Positions 1 to 8,568 of a stretch of 41,455 bases of DNA are shown one piece after another. Each line of letters begins with the position of its first letter. Positions within the stretch are counted from its first letter, which is position 1. The stretch is from Candidatus Shapirobacteria bacterium (GTDB taxonomy: Bacteria; Patescibacteriota; Microgenomatia; UBA12405): assembly GCA_018062705.1 (NCBI GenBank), contig JAGORQ010000007.1, forward strand, positions 1 through 41,455, in the 5' to 3' direction. The notes under the pieces are model-generated. The model worked only from the letters and a program-made list of their open reading frames with translations. It searched no databases and was not told where the DNA came from. The translations under genes were made by a program, and so were the position numbers.

Positions 1-219
1 GATTAAGGCTGAGGCTAGGCCAACGTCAGAAAAATAACCAAGAATGGCGACAGATTCAGCGACTATAGCAAACAAACCAACATCACCTGCCCCCAAAAGA
101 ATTGATAGTAGAAAAAAACCAACAACAGAAACTCCTTGAATACCAAAGTTTCGAATTGTCAAAAACAGAACATTGCTGGCAGATTTTTGCTTTATTTCTT
201 CAATATCGATTGTGTCCAT
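1..219 (-). CDS. Polysaccharide flippase N-terminus (partial)
   Basis: A 73-codon open frame runs from an ATG at 219 to the window edge with no stop. It has a short charged amino end (MDTIDIEEIKQKS) followed by hydrophobic segments with the ALIxxR-type look of Wzx/PST polysaccharide exporters (VLFLTIRNFGIQGVSVVGFF, then a glycine-rich second helix). It overlaps the end of the preceding membrane-protein gene by 28 bases, as expected for translational coupling in the same operon. By family such proteins flip polyprenyl-linked glycans across the cytoplasmic membrane, which fits the glycosyltransferases upstream. Only the first two helices are visible, so a MATE-type or other multi-pass transporter cannot be excluded. 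Confidence 0.6.
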   Translation of the reverse strand, partial: MDTIDIEEIKQKSASNVLFLTIRNFGIQGVSVVGFFLLSILLGAGDVGLFAIVAESVAILGYFSDVGLASALI

Positions 220-1934
220 AGCTTTTTGGTAAAGAAGATTGTGGCTGTAATTAGAGTTATTACTGTAATTAAATTAGCAATTATTCTGCCTGTAGTGTTG
301 ACAAATTTTACATATACTTGGTTGTTGCCTGCAGGCAGATGAATTACAATTCGACCAAATTCAGGTTCGATGGTGTGAGGAATAGGTAAACTGTTGTTGG
401 TAATTTTAAAATCTTTGTAACCTAGAATAGCCAAGGTAACATCAGCTTCTATAGGCAAACTAATATTGCCAATATACCAATCAGTACCCTTTTTAGAGCC
501 CGTTACTTGGTAACTAACTGTGCGAGGTGTGATGTCGTCGACAAAATCTTTGGCTGGTCCTAGGGCTGCTTTAGAGGCTGTTTTGGGTAGGTAGTCATAA
601 ATACCACTGGTAATTTCGTTGATCCAGGCCTTGCCGGAAAATTTTTGTTCATCAGATAGTGGACCCCATTCAACTGGGGTGTAATGTGAAATATTTAAGG
701 CAAATAAACTGACGAGTAAAAAAGTGGCTAAGGGGAAGGTAAATTGCTTGAGCCGACTGTTTTGAATAATTTCAGGTAAAACAGCGATAGGTAGGGAAAA
801 CAGCAATACAGAAATATTGAGAAAGCGCCAGGGAAACTGTATTTTTTGAATGGGGGTAAGGATTAACCAAAGCCAAGTGGATTGGTTGTGGGTCATGTAG
901 GCACTAAAATAAGCCATAAATACCAACAGTAAAATTAGTGAAGAGCGGAGTCGGTTTTTGGGTAGACGAATAAAATTTATTGCATAATAGATAAAAATAA
1001 GCGTGGGGATAATCCAGTGGAGGTAGCCAATAGCAAAGGACATGCCGTCGTTTGGACCCCAAACTGAGGCACCGTTACCCCAAAAAGTACTGATAAATAA
1101 CTGTTTGAGAGTGACAAAATGTACCGAAAAATGGTAGTAATTTATAAACATGCTTTCGATTTGGACATATTTGGTTTCAAGAATTACTGGCAAAGTGTAA
1201 AAGGCGGCTAAACCAAATGCTAGAAGGGCCGACGAGGCTAATTTGAGAATTGAGTGAAAATATTTTTTGACATCAAGTTTGTAGTAAAAATACATCCAGT
1301 ATATGCTCCAGATGATTAAAATAGGAGTAAATACCAAGGTCATAGGATTGTGGGAGAGCATTAATCCGGTAAATGACAGTCCGAGAAAAAGAATAAATTT
1401 TAATTTCTTTGTTTCGATAAGCTTTTTGGCCATTAAAAGTATTAGGGGGAAAAAGACAGCCGCCCAGGCTTCGTTCATGGCCCCACGAACATAAATGTTG
1501 ACGGCGTGATAGGGCGCGTAGGTATAAAATAAAGCAGCGAGCAGTCCACCTAAGGGAGAAAAAACATTGGCGGCTAAAAAATACATACATAAACCAGCGA
1601 GAATGAAATTGGCTATGGCGGTGTAACGAACGGTGGCCATAAAGCTAAGGCCGATGGTACGGAAAAGTTGTCCGACAAAATAAGGCATGGGCGGATAAAA
1701 GTTGAAGAGCGGGTAACCGTAGCCATAACCTAGGTCTGGGGCCCAGCGACAAGGAATTTGACCGTCTTGGAAACATTTTTCAAGCTCTAGTTGACGAATC
1801 ATTTGCATGTCGTCGTGCATAATCCAGTACATGCCCGGTCTTAATAAAAAGGCAAAAGCAGGAATAATTAATATGAAGGTTAGTAAAGGGTAGAACCAAG
1901 ATTTTTGACTAAGTTTCTTTAATTTTGACATCAT
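192..1934 (-). CDS. PTPS-related multi-pass membrane protein (glycosyltransferase-like)
   Basis: This 580-residue protein has about ten or more hydrophobic helices followed by a soluble C-terminal domain and a last membrane helix near residues 555-575. The first luminal loop carries HDD at residues 40-42, then RW at 63-64 and a GYGYGYP...FNFYPP stretch at 69-82. These are the hallmarks of the membrane family named 6-pyruvoyl-tetrahydropterin synthase-related (PF10131). Despite its name, that family resembles GT-C glycosyltransferases, with an acidic pair in the first extracytoplasmic loop. I infer a sugar-transfer role on the outer face of the membrane. Two adjacent ATG codons begin the frame, 12 bases after the previous stop, with a weak GGAAG upstream. 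Confidence 0.7.
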   Translation of the reverse strand: MMSKLKKLSQKSWFYPLLTFILIIPAFAFLLRPGMYWIMHDDMQMIRQLELEKCFQDGQIPCRWAPDLGYGYGYPLFNFYPPMPYFVGQLFRTIGLSFMATVRYTAIANFILAGLCMYFLAANVFSPLGGLLAALFYTYAPYHAVNIYVRGAMNEAWAAVFFPLILLMAKKLIETKKLKFILFLGLSFTGLMLSHNPMTLVFTPILIIWSIYWMYFYYKLDVKKYFHSILKLASSALLAFGLAAFYTLPVILETKYVQIESMFINYYHFSVHFVTLKQLFISTFWGNGASVWGPNDGMSFAIGYLHWIIPTLIFIYYAINFIRLPKNRLRSSLILLLVFMAYFSAYMTHNQSTWLWLILTPIQKIQFPWRFLNISVLLFSLPIAVLPEIIQNSRLKQFTFPLATFLLVSLFALNISHYTPVEWGPLSDEQKFSGKAWINEITSGIYDYLPKTASKAALGPAKDFVDDITPRTVSYQVTGSKKGTDWYIGNISLPIEADVTLAILGYKDFKITNNSLPIPHTIEPEFGRIVIHLPAGNNQVYVKFVNTTGRIIANLITVITLITATIFFTKKLWTQSILKK

Positions 1935-1946
1935 AGCTTCCGGTTA

Positions 1947-3431
1947 TTATAAACGATAAAGAACTAAGGAATCATTGTTTGGTTTGGGAAAGGTGTTAAT
2001 TAAAGTGAGTTTTTGAATTTCGTCGGGTAATAAACGTATTCGGGAGCTGTTGCCGAGGATATAAACTTCATCACCGTGGTTGTGGGCGTCAATCAATTTC
2101 TCGGGAATTTTTTCAAATCCTATACCCACCCCAAAAACAGTCAGATGGGTAATGTTGTTGGTGTAAATTTGAAGTCCGTCAGGTAATGTTCCAAAATAGC
2201 CTTCAGTGCCAACAATAACATTGGCTGTTTTTGAACGATCTATAAGAAAATCGGCAGAAGGTTTTATGCCCCAGCCAGAGGTCCAATCTTGAATATAACC
2301 GGTTTCGGTGGAGGGTAGGTGGTAATTAAATAAGTTGGTTTCAAAATTCCAAATTTTAAATAGGTTCGTGGATAAATATATCAGTACAAATATATTAAAA
2401 TATTTTATTTTTGAAAATTGAGAGAAAAGTAGAGTGACTAAAATAATAAACGGTGGGAGAGTAAATAAAATATAACGGGCGGTAAAGACTTTGGCTAAAG
2501 ATAGCGTAGCTACCAGGGGCAACCCAAACCATAAAATAAGACTGATGGTGTCGAGTTTTATTTTTGGTTTTTTTAAGATATACAAGACAAATAGTAAAGT
2601 GATCGTAATTAAAAATAGTGGAGGAAAGTACTGGCTATAGATGGTAATAGTGTCTGATAAATGTGGTTTAAAAGGGTCGAGAGGGTGCTTGATGATTTCA
2701 GAGATAGGCCAAACATAATCCTTGTTGCGAGATGCTAATTGGTTGAATTGGGGGCCAAGTCGAAGAATATTATAAAAGGCCGTGGCAATAATTGTTGAAA
2801 TAATTGGATAGACACAAAGTTGAATTTTTTTGTAGTTGTATAAAATAAAAATGACAAAATTGAGAACAATAAAATAAAGCGCGGGAGATTTGGTAAGCCA
2901 GGCAAGTCCTAAAGTGCCGCCGAGTATGAGTGATGTGTCTAGACGAGGATGTTTGGCTAGGAGAAAGACAAGAAAAAGTGACAGTGTGGTAAAGAAGGAG
3001 AGAAGGGTGTCGGCAGTGGCCAGTCTATCAAAGAAGAATGAAAAAAATGATATTAAATAGAGATAGCCACCGATAAAAGCGACCAAGGGGGTTGTTTTGA
3101 AAATTAGTCTAAGTATCAGATAGATGCAAAGCAAAATTCCCAGCCCGGAGAGTACTGAAAGTGTGCGCGAAGCAAATAGTGGGTCGGCGATTATTTTGAA
3201 AAAGGGAACGGTAGCCCACATAAACAGAGGCTGTTTGCCATCAGTTACCGGAATAAAACGAAGTGTTTCGACTGATTTAATTATTTGTGACCAGCGAATA
3301 TAAATTGCTTCATCCCCAAAAACAGGCAATGCGGTTAGATTAATAAACCTGGATATGAGATAGACGGAGCTGAGTAGTAAAACTGTCAGTAAATCAGTCA
3401 TAGAGACCGCGAAGGTCATTTTTTTTGACAC
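1947..3431 (-). CDS. GT-C family (PMT/ArnT-like) glycosyltransferase
   Basis: This is a 494-residue multi-pass membrane protein. The first loop after helix 1 carries FGDEAIYI (acidic pair near residues 40-41), the metal or donor-binding signature of GT39/GT83-type glycosyltransferases, which move sugars from polyprenyl-phosphate carriers to acceptors outside the membrane. A soluble tail of about 110 residues follows the last helix. The longest frame starts at 3431, overlapping the upstream GT2 gene by 38 bases. An ATG at 3401 gives a tighter 8-base overlap and starts right before helix 1 (MTDLLTVLLL), and may be the real start. The adjacent GT2 is the likely producer of its polyprenyl-phosphate-sugar donor. 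Confidence 0.75.
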   Translation of the reverse strand: MSKKMTFAVSMTDLLTVLLLSSVYLISRFINLTALPVFGDEAIYIRWSQIIKSVETLRFIPVTDGKQPLFMWATVPFFKIIADPLFASRTLSVLSGLGILLCIYLILRLIFKTTPLVAFIGGYLYLISFFSFFFDRLATADTLLSFFTTLSLFLVFLLAKHPRLDTSLILGGTLGLAWLTKSPALYFIVLNFVIFILYNYKKIQLCVYPIISTIIATAFYNILRLGPQFNQLASRNKDYVWPISEIIKHPLDPFKPHLSDTITIYSQYFPPLFLITITLLFVLYILKKPKIKLDTISLILWFGLPLVATLSLAKVFTARYILFTLPPFIILVTLLFSQFSKIKYFNIFVLIYLSTNLFKIWNFETNLFNYHLPSTETGYIQDWTSGWGIKPSADFLIDRSKTANVIVGTEGYFGTLPDGLQIYTNNITHLTVFGVGIGFEKIPEKLIDAHNHGDEVYILGNSSRIRLLPDEIQKLTLINTFPKPNNDSLVLYRL

Positions 3432-4161
3432 GAATAATTTCTTGTATCATCTGAACCGACTCTTTTTGGTATCGCTTGACACTGTCGCCCTTGGTGTCAC
3501 TAGTGTCTTCGTTGCGCCAATCAACTACCACTTCTTTAATTTTGTAACCCCGTTTTTGGGCCATAAAAAGTAATTCAACATCGAAGGCAGTGACTCGCCA
3601 ACCAGGGTGCTGAATCATGTTTTTGAACACCTCGAGGTTGGGAAAAAGATTTTTGGCAGTTTTTAAACGAAGCATTTTAAAACCGCACTGAGTATCGACG
3701 ATATTTCTCAACAAAACCAGACGTCTGAGAGTTAAGAAAATAGGGCCACCGATTTTGCGAAGAAACGAGTTGCCTTCACGACCAATGCCCCGTGAACCAA
3801 TAACCACATCGTAACCCTGGTCAAAAAAAGGGTAAAGCTTGGTGATTTCGCTAATTGGTGTTGATTGGTCGATATCGGTCATCAAAACTATTGGGTATGA
3901 GGCGTGCTGAATACTATTCCAAATACCTCCAGGTTTACCACCCTTCTGGTTGAGCTTGTAAATATGAAAGTTGGGGTGAGATTTGGCGAATTTTTGAAGT
4001 AAATTTAGACTAGAGTCGGTGGAGATATCATCAGTAATAACAACTTCCCAGTCATAGTTTTGGGTTTTGAAAAAGCCCTCTATTTCTTGGAGAACCCCTC
4101 TTTCGAGGTTTTTGGTTTCGTTGTAACAAGACATGACTATTGAAACGGCTGGCTTGGTCAT
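3394..4161 (-). CDS. Family 2 glycosyltransferase (polyprenyl-phosphate sugar synthase type)
   Basis: This 255-residue cytosolic enzyme has a GT-A fold signature: SIVMSCYNE near the N-terminus, the TDD pair at 44-45, DID at residues 96-98 as the DxD metal site, and SRG followed by DTQCGFKM. The order and the CGFKM motif match dolichyl-phosphate glucosyl/mannosyltransferase relatives (ALG5/DPM1), which charge a polyprenyl phosphate with one sugar from a nucleotide donor. No C-terminal membrane helices are present. Its ATG overlaps the upstream stop as ATGA, indicating coupled translation. The sugar and lipid substrates cannot be read from sequence. Confidence 0.85.
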   Translation of the reverse strand: MTKPAVSIVMSCYNETKNLERGVLQEIEGFFKTQNYDWEVVITDDISTDSSLNLLQKFAKSHPNFHIYKLNQKGGKPGGIWNSIQHASYPIVLMTDIDQSTPISEITKLYPFFDQGYDVVIGSRGIGREGNSFLRKIGGPIFLTLRRLVLLRNIVDTQCGFKMLRLKTAKNLFPNLEVFKNMIQHPGWRVTAFDVELLFMAQKRGYKIKEVVVDWRNEDTSDTKGDSVKRYQKESVQMIQEIIRVKKNDLRGLYD

Positions 4162-5669
4162 AATGATGATCTGGTTCTTGATTGAATTATTATTCCACCA
4201 AAACGGTGCACATCTACTATCTTACCAATTTTTTCTTGTTCGTTTAGCCATGGATTCAATCGAGAGGGATGGTCAGGATCAATTTCGTAAAGTGATAAGT
4301 GGGGTGAGTTGGAGTCAGTTTTTGGCTCAGAACAGAGTTTTTGGCTAGTGCGCCAATAAAATAAATAATTGTAGGAATAAGGGATAACCGGTGGAACATA
4401 AATATTTAGGGTAAAAGGTTTTTCTTTGTATTGTTGGCAGACATAGTCAACAGCAAGTATCTCGTTGCCTAGACTAACGTTGGATGGGCCGTCAGTACCG
4501 GCGGTAATGTAATTTTTGGTAAAAGACAAATTACCGTTGATAAATAATCCAATTACACCAACGACAGTAATAAGTGAAAATATATTTAGTGCAAAAACAG
4601 TGAGGCCCATGGTAAAAAGTAGAAAGAATGCCGGGAATAGTCCAGTTAGATAGTAGTCATAGAGAGTGCCGTAGTTGCCGACAAAAAATAGTAATAACAC
4701 TAGCGGTAAGAACAACCAGATAACAATTATTTGAATAAAAGTGCTTTGAGGCAGTTTTTTTAGTAGAAAAAACAAGCCGAAGGTAAATATAATTAAAAAT
4801 ATTGTCGAACTAATGGTGGTATTGGTGTCTAATTTAGAAAAAAATATTTCGTAGTAATCAATCAGACGGCGACCAACGAATTTTATGGAAGGAACAGCCC
4901 AACTTTTGCCGGTGTCACTGTTAACCTTGCCAGTCAGAAACCCGAGAAAAGCTTGGGTGACAATAAATTTGTTTTTGAATTCGAATAAAATTTGAGGAAT
5001 TAAGAGAATAAAAAAAGCAAAAAAACTTTTGAGGTAAAGTTGATAGCTAATTTTTTTACTAGTAGAGAAATTTAATAAGGCTATAAGGCCAATTATTGGA
5101 AAAAAGAAAATTGCTGAGGCTGCCTCTAGTTGAAGCGCTACCCCCAATAAAAAGGCTAAGGGAATACTGTAGTGGTATTTTTTTTCTTGGAAAATTTTTA
5201 TCAAACAAAGTATTAGTAAAAACACGACGGTGGGTAAAGGTGAGGGGTTACTAAACCAACGACTTGATCGAATTAGGTAGTAACTAAAAGACCAAAAAAA
5301 AGCACCTAAATAACCAGAATTTTTGTGCCAATACTTTTCGAGAATCAGATAAATGAGAGGAATTGAAAAACTTTCGATTAAGCTGATAAACCAGGCCGCA
5401 TAGGCAGGATTGCCCCGAGACAATAAGTAGCCTGGGGTAATTAGGTAATACCAAAGTGGGCCGAGAAGTAAACCTTGAATACCAGTGGTAGGACCAATTG
5501 CAGGAAAGTGTTTGAAATTAATAATGTCGGTGGCCATTAAGGCATCGCGACCCTGATCATAATAAAAACTTAGCATTTGATTTTGGCGATAACAGCGAAA
5601 AAATAGGCCAATTAACCAAATAGTAATGAGTAGCCAATAATTTTTTATAAAAGTTTTTATAGGGATCAT
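4158..5669 (-). CDS. GT-C family glycosyltransferase, DQGRDA type (copy 1)
   Basis: This 503-residue multi-pass protein has its first loop motif YYDQGRDA at residues 36-43, matching the acidic first-loop motif of PMT_2-type GT-C enzymes. A conserved IGP...GLLLGPLWYY segment follows. It is clearly related to its upstream neighbour (positions 5666-7126), with the same DQGRDA and IGPxT...LGPxxYYL order, so the two look like an old tandem duplication. Both ends overlap the flanking genes by four bases (ATGA), placing it firmly in the operon. I infer extracytoplasmic sugar transfer from a polyprenyl-phosphate donor; acceptor unknown. Confidence 0.78.
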   Translation of the reverse strand: MIPIKTFIKNYWLLITIWLIGLFFRCYRQNQMLSFYYDQGRDALMATDIINFKHFPAIGPTTGIQGLLLGPLWYYLITPGYLLSRGNPAYAAWFISLIESFSIPLIYLILEKYWHKNSGYLGAFFWSFSYYLIRSSRWFSNPSPLPTVVFLLILCLIKIFQEKKYHYSIPLAFLLGVALQLEAASAIFFFPIIGLIALLNFSTSKKISYQLYLKSFFAFFILLIPQILFEFKNKFIVTQAFLGFLTGKVNSDTGKSWAVPSIKFVGRRLIDYYEIFFSKLDTNTTISSTIFLIIFTFGLFFLLKKLPQSTFIQIIVIWLFLPLVLLLFFVGNYGTLYDYYLTGLFPAFFLLFTMGLTVFALNIFSLITVVGVIGLFINGNLSFTKNYITAGTDGPSNVSLGNEILAVDYVCQQYKEKPFTLNIYVPPVIPYSYNYLFYWRTSQKLCSEPKTDSNSPHLSLYEIDPDHPSRLNPWLNEQEKIGKIVDVHRFGGIIIQSRTRSSL

Positions 5670-7126
5670 TGTTGGGTGTGGGTTAGTTTATATATATTGA
5701 TACCGTTTACTTGCCATTGACTGTCGATTTTTGCCCAACCAAAAGCAGCAATTGACCACTCAGGATTATTGATTGGATTGCAATCGATCTGGAAGGGTTC
5801 ACAGACTACAAAAAGCTGGTCAGTAATTTTTTGATCGAGATTGTAAAGTGACGCGTTTTTTTCTGCAAAAAAATAGCGGTAAGGGGGGTCGTAATTTTGC
5901 TTGGCTAACAGAGAAAAATTGAATGGTTGACCGGATGATTCCCGAATAATTAATTTAGTAATGTCGGATGTAGTCTGGAGCTGTCGAGGTGGTTGCCAAC
6001 GGAAAGGGTTTTGACTGATTCCGAGGGAGATAAGCCCAAAAAAAATGGGTAAAGAAATTATTTTAGGTAATCGGGAAAGAATATAACCAACAATTAAAAA
6101 AATTACTGGAAAAATAAATCCAAAATAGTGATCATATATATGCTGTTTGTAAAGTGAGAGTCCAATTAAGCCTATGCCATACCAAATCCAGAGCAAGAGA
6201 TAAGTGGGTGATTTTTTCTTGATAAAGGCAGTTAACCCGAGAAATAATATTAATATACTCCCAATAAAACCAAACGAATCTGCTTTTGAAAAAATTAGTC
6301 GGGTGTTAACTTGAGTAAACAAAGGAAAAATTGTGTAAATAGATTTGTAGGGTTTGAGATTTACAGTGGTTTCTCGATAAGTAAAAAAGTGAACAATCGC
6401 GTTAATGTTTTGCCCCTGATGTTTTAAGTCAAATAATATTTGTGGGGTGAGTGATAAAACAAAAAGAGTAAGTGACAGACCGATGTAGAACAGATATTGT
6501 TTAAAAGATTGTTTGTTTTGAAATACAAAAAATAACTTTAAAAGTAGATAAATAGCAGCAAAAGGTAGTAATAGGAGAGCCAGGAAATGCGAATTGAGAC
6601 AGACTATAAACGAAAGTGTGGCTAATAACAGATATTTTGGCTTTGAATCGATAGTTGATTTGATAATTGAAATAACAAAAACTAAAGCAAAAAATGGCAT
6701 GATGTTTGGGTTCCAAGAAAAATTTGAGTATTTGATAATTACTGGAGAAATGGCATAAAGTGACGAGGCAAAATAGGCAGTGGATTTGTTTAAATAACGT
6801 GAGGCAAACCAATAAATTAGATATACCGTGGCAATGCCAAAAATGGCCACAATTATTGATGGCCCGATGGGGTTGAAATTGGTAAGAATCAGCCCAGGAA
6901 CAACAAAGAGGTAGTAGTAAAAAGGTCCGAGATACATGTTGCCAATACTAGTTTGGGGGCCAATAAAGAACAGATTACCGTTTTTGAGGAAATCTCGGGC
7001 AATAACAGCGTCGCGGCCCTGGTCACCTAAAAACTCCATGTAGTCCCCTATTTTGTAAAGTCGAGCAAATCCGGAGATTAACAGAATTAATATTAGTAAC
7101 CAATTTTTTTGAATTAGAGTTTTCAT
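5666..7126 (-). CDS. GT-C family glycosyltransferase, DQGRDA type (copy 2)
   Basis: This is a 486-residue multi-pass membrane protein if translation starts at the ATG at 7126. That ATG overlaps the upstream TGA as ATGA; a longer frame from 7150 adds only eight residues and a larger overlap, so 7126 is preferred. The first loop carries FLGDQGRDAVIARD (residues 33-44), followed by IGPQTSI and LGPFYYY. It is a paralogue of the next gene in the operon. The family transfers sugars from lipid-phosphate carriers outside the membrane. The GT2 directly upstream is its probable donor-producing partner. Confidence 0.77.
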   Translation of the reverse strand: MKTLIQKNWLLILILLISGFARLYKIGDYMEFLGDQGRDAVIARDFLKNGNLFFIGPQTSIGNMYLGPFYYYLFVVPGLILTNFNPIGPSIIVAIFGIATVYLIYWFASRYLNKSTAYFASSLYAISPVIIKYSNFSWNPNIMPFFALVFVISIIKSTIDSKPKYLLLATLSFIVCLNSHFLALLLLPFAAIYLLLKLFFVFQNKQSFKQYLFYIGLSLTLFVLSLTPQILFDLKHQGQNINAIVHFFTYRETTVNLKPYKSIYTIFPLFTQVNTRLIFSKADSFGFIGSILILFLGLTAFIKKKSPTYLLLWIWYGIGLIGLSLYKQHIYDHYFGFIFPVIFLIVGYILSRLPKIISLPIFFGLISLGISQNPFRWQPPRQLQTTSDITKLIIRESSGQPFNFSLLAKQNYDPPYRYFFAEKNASLYNLDQKITDQLFVVCEPFQIDCNPINNPEWSIAAFGWAKIDSQWQVNGINIYKLTHTQQ

Positions 7127-7845
7127 TTGGTGAAATTTAGCTTGTACCATAGTCTGAGTAAATCCTTTAGCCCAGATATAACAACATTAATTTTTGAGCC
7201 AGTAGCGGTGCCGGCTTTGCGAGGGTAATGGTGAACACCAGACTCGACAATCTTGAAACCTGCATGTTTGGACTTGATTAAAAACTCAGAGGAAATAAAT
7301 GGACCCCTTTCGGCTTCTAACTTGGGGATGGTGTCGATTACTTTTTTGCTGACTAATTTAAAACCACAGTCAATGTCGGTGACTTTTAGACCAAATAATA
7401 CAAACACAGCAAGTTGCCAGATCTTGGTGCCGACAATTCTAACTGATGACACCTTGCGTCCGAGATAGTGTCCAATAACCATGTCGGCGTTAGTTCTTTT
7501 TTGGGTTTCACGAAGTGAAAATATGTCGTTGAAGTCAAACTGGCCATCGGCATCGATAAAGGTTATCCATTGGTACTTGGCGGTATAAAACCCACTTTTG
7601 AAGGCTGCACCATACCCTCGGTTTGGGTGGTGAGTAACTATTTGAATATTTTGAGGAAATTCTTTTTGAATGTTTAGAGCTATTTTCCCGGTATTGTCCT
7701 TTGAGCCGTCGTCAACAATAATTATTTCCCATTTTTTGGCTACCTTTTGAATTATTGGTAGAGTTTTATCGAAGGTCGATTGAAGATTACCCTCTTCGTT
7801 GTAACAAGGTAAGAACAGTGACAATTCGTCAAATATGTAGTTCAT
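7123..7845 (-). CDS. Family 2 glycosyltransferase, first gene of the glycan operon
   Basis: This 240-residue cytosolic GT-A enzyme has FLPCYNEE at 11-18, IVDDGS at 43-48, FIDADGQFD at 97-104 as the metal-binding site, and DIDCGFKL later, the pattern of DPM1/ALG5-like polyprenyl-phosphate glycosyltransferases. A longer frame to 7887 exists. The ATG at 7845 is preferred because the protein family begins there and because a promoter with TATACT ends nine bases upstream, so the longer version would start before the predicted transcript. It couples to the next gene by an ATGA overlap. Confidence 0.85.
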   Translation of the reverse strand: MNYIFDELSLFLPCYNEEGNLQSTFDKTLPIIQKVAKKWEIIIVDDGSKDNTGKIALNIQKEFPQNIQIVTHHPNRGYGAAFKSGFYTAKYQWITFIDADGQFDFNDIFSLRETQKRTNADMVIGHYLGRKVSSVRIVGTKIWQLAVFVLFGLKVTDIDCGFKLVSKKVIDTIPKLEAERGPFISSEFLIKSKHAGFKIVESGVHHYPRKAGTATGSKINVVISGLKDLLRLWYKLNFTK

Positions 7846-7854
7846 GGTGAGTTG

Positions 7855-7916
7855 AGTATAACAATAAAACATATTGTCGCCAACCAACTTGACAGTGGAT
7901 TATTTTGAGGTATAAT
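7855..7916. promoter_or_regulatory. Divergent promoters between glycan operon and DUF11 gene
   Basis: Plus strand: TTGACA at 7889-7894, a 16-base spacer and TATAAT at 7911-7916, a perfect consensus pair driving the DUF11 gene with a leader of about 20 bases. Minus strand: TTGGCG at 7878-7883, a 17-base spacer and TATACT at 7855-7860, driving the glycan operon with a predicted start point at or within a few bases of the ATG at 7845. Confidence 0.7.
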
Positions 7917-7941
7917 ATCCTGTAATCTTTTAATATTAAAC

Positions 7942-8562
7942 ATGAAACAAATTAAGAACTCTTTGGCCATTTTGACCCTACTTGCTTGCTTCTTTGTGTT
8001 TTCAGGTCCTGTGTTTGGACAATATTATTCACAAACTGAATCCAAACCTTCCTTGGTGATTGATAAAATGGTTAGACCTATAAACGATGAGAAGTTTTAC
8101 GATAATATAGATTCATCCCAGAAGATATTTAGTCAAGATGAACAAGTTGAATTTAAAATTATTGTTAAAAATACCGGAAATACTGAGATTACTAATATTA
8201 AAGTAGCTGATAGGTTGCCTAAATATTTGTCTTTAGTATTTTTTCCGGGTGAATTTAACAAATCATTGAACCAGATTGATTTTTCAGTTGATAAATTGGG
8301 TGCTGGTGAGAGTAAAGAATACTTAATCCGGTCCAAGTTGGTTAATTTGCCTGCCTCAACATTTTGTGGTCAAAAACTTAAATTGACTAATCAGTCGGTG
8401 GCTACTGCGACAAAAGTAAGTGATAGTGATAATTCAAGTTTTTATGTAAGTCAGACTTGTATCCCAGATACTGGTAGTTCTGATATTTTAATGAAAACTC
8501 TATTGGTATTAACTAGTGTATTGGCTGGCTTGGGTGTGCGAAAGTATGCTAGAGGATATTAA
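7942..8562 (+). CDS. DUF11 surface protein with IPDTG sortase signal
   Basis: This 206-residue exported protein has a signal peptide in residues 1-26 (cleavage plausible after VFG; LLAC at 13-16 could alternatively act as a lipobox). Residues about 50-155 resemble a DUF11/CARDB-like beta domain (VKNTGNTEITNIKVADRLP is typical). The C-terminus has IPDTG at 174-178, a hydrophobic stretch and the basic tail RKYARGY. This is the three-part layout of a cell-wall sorting signal, with Ile in place of Leu in LPXTG. A sortase lies in this window at 30040-30723. It is transcribed away from the glycan operon and could be a target of it. Confidence 0.75.
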   Translation: MKQIKNSLAILTLLACFFVFSGPVFGQYYSQTESKPSLVIDKMVRPINDEKFYDNIDSSQKIFSQDEQVEFKIIVKNTGNTEITNIKVADRLPKYLSLVFFPGEFNKSLNQIDFSVDKLGAGESKEYLIRSKLVNLPASTFCGQKLKLTNQSVATATKVSDSDNSSFYVSQTCIPDTGSSDILMKTLLVLTSVLAGLGVRKYARGY

Positions 8563-8568
8563 TTGACG

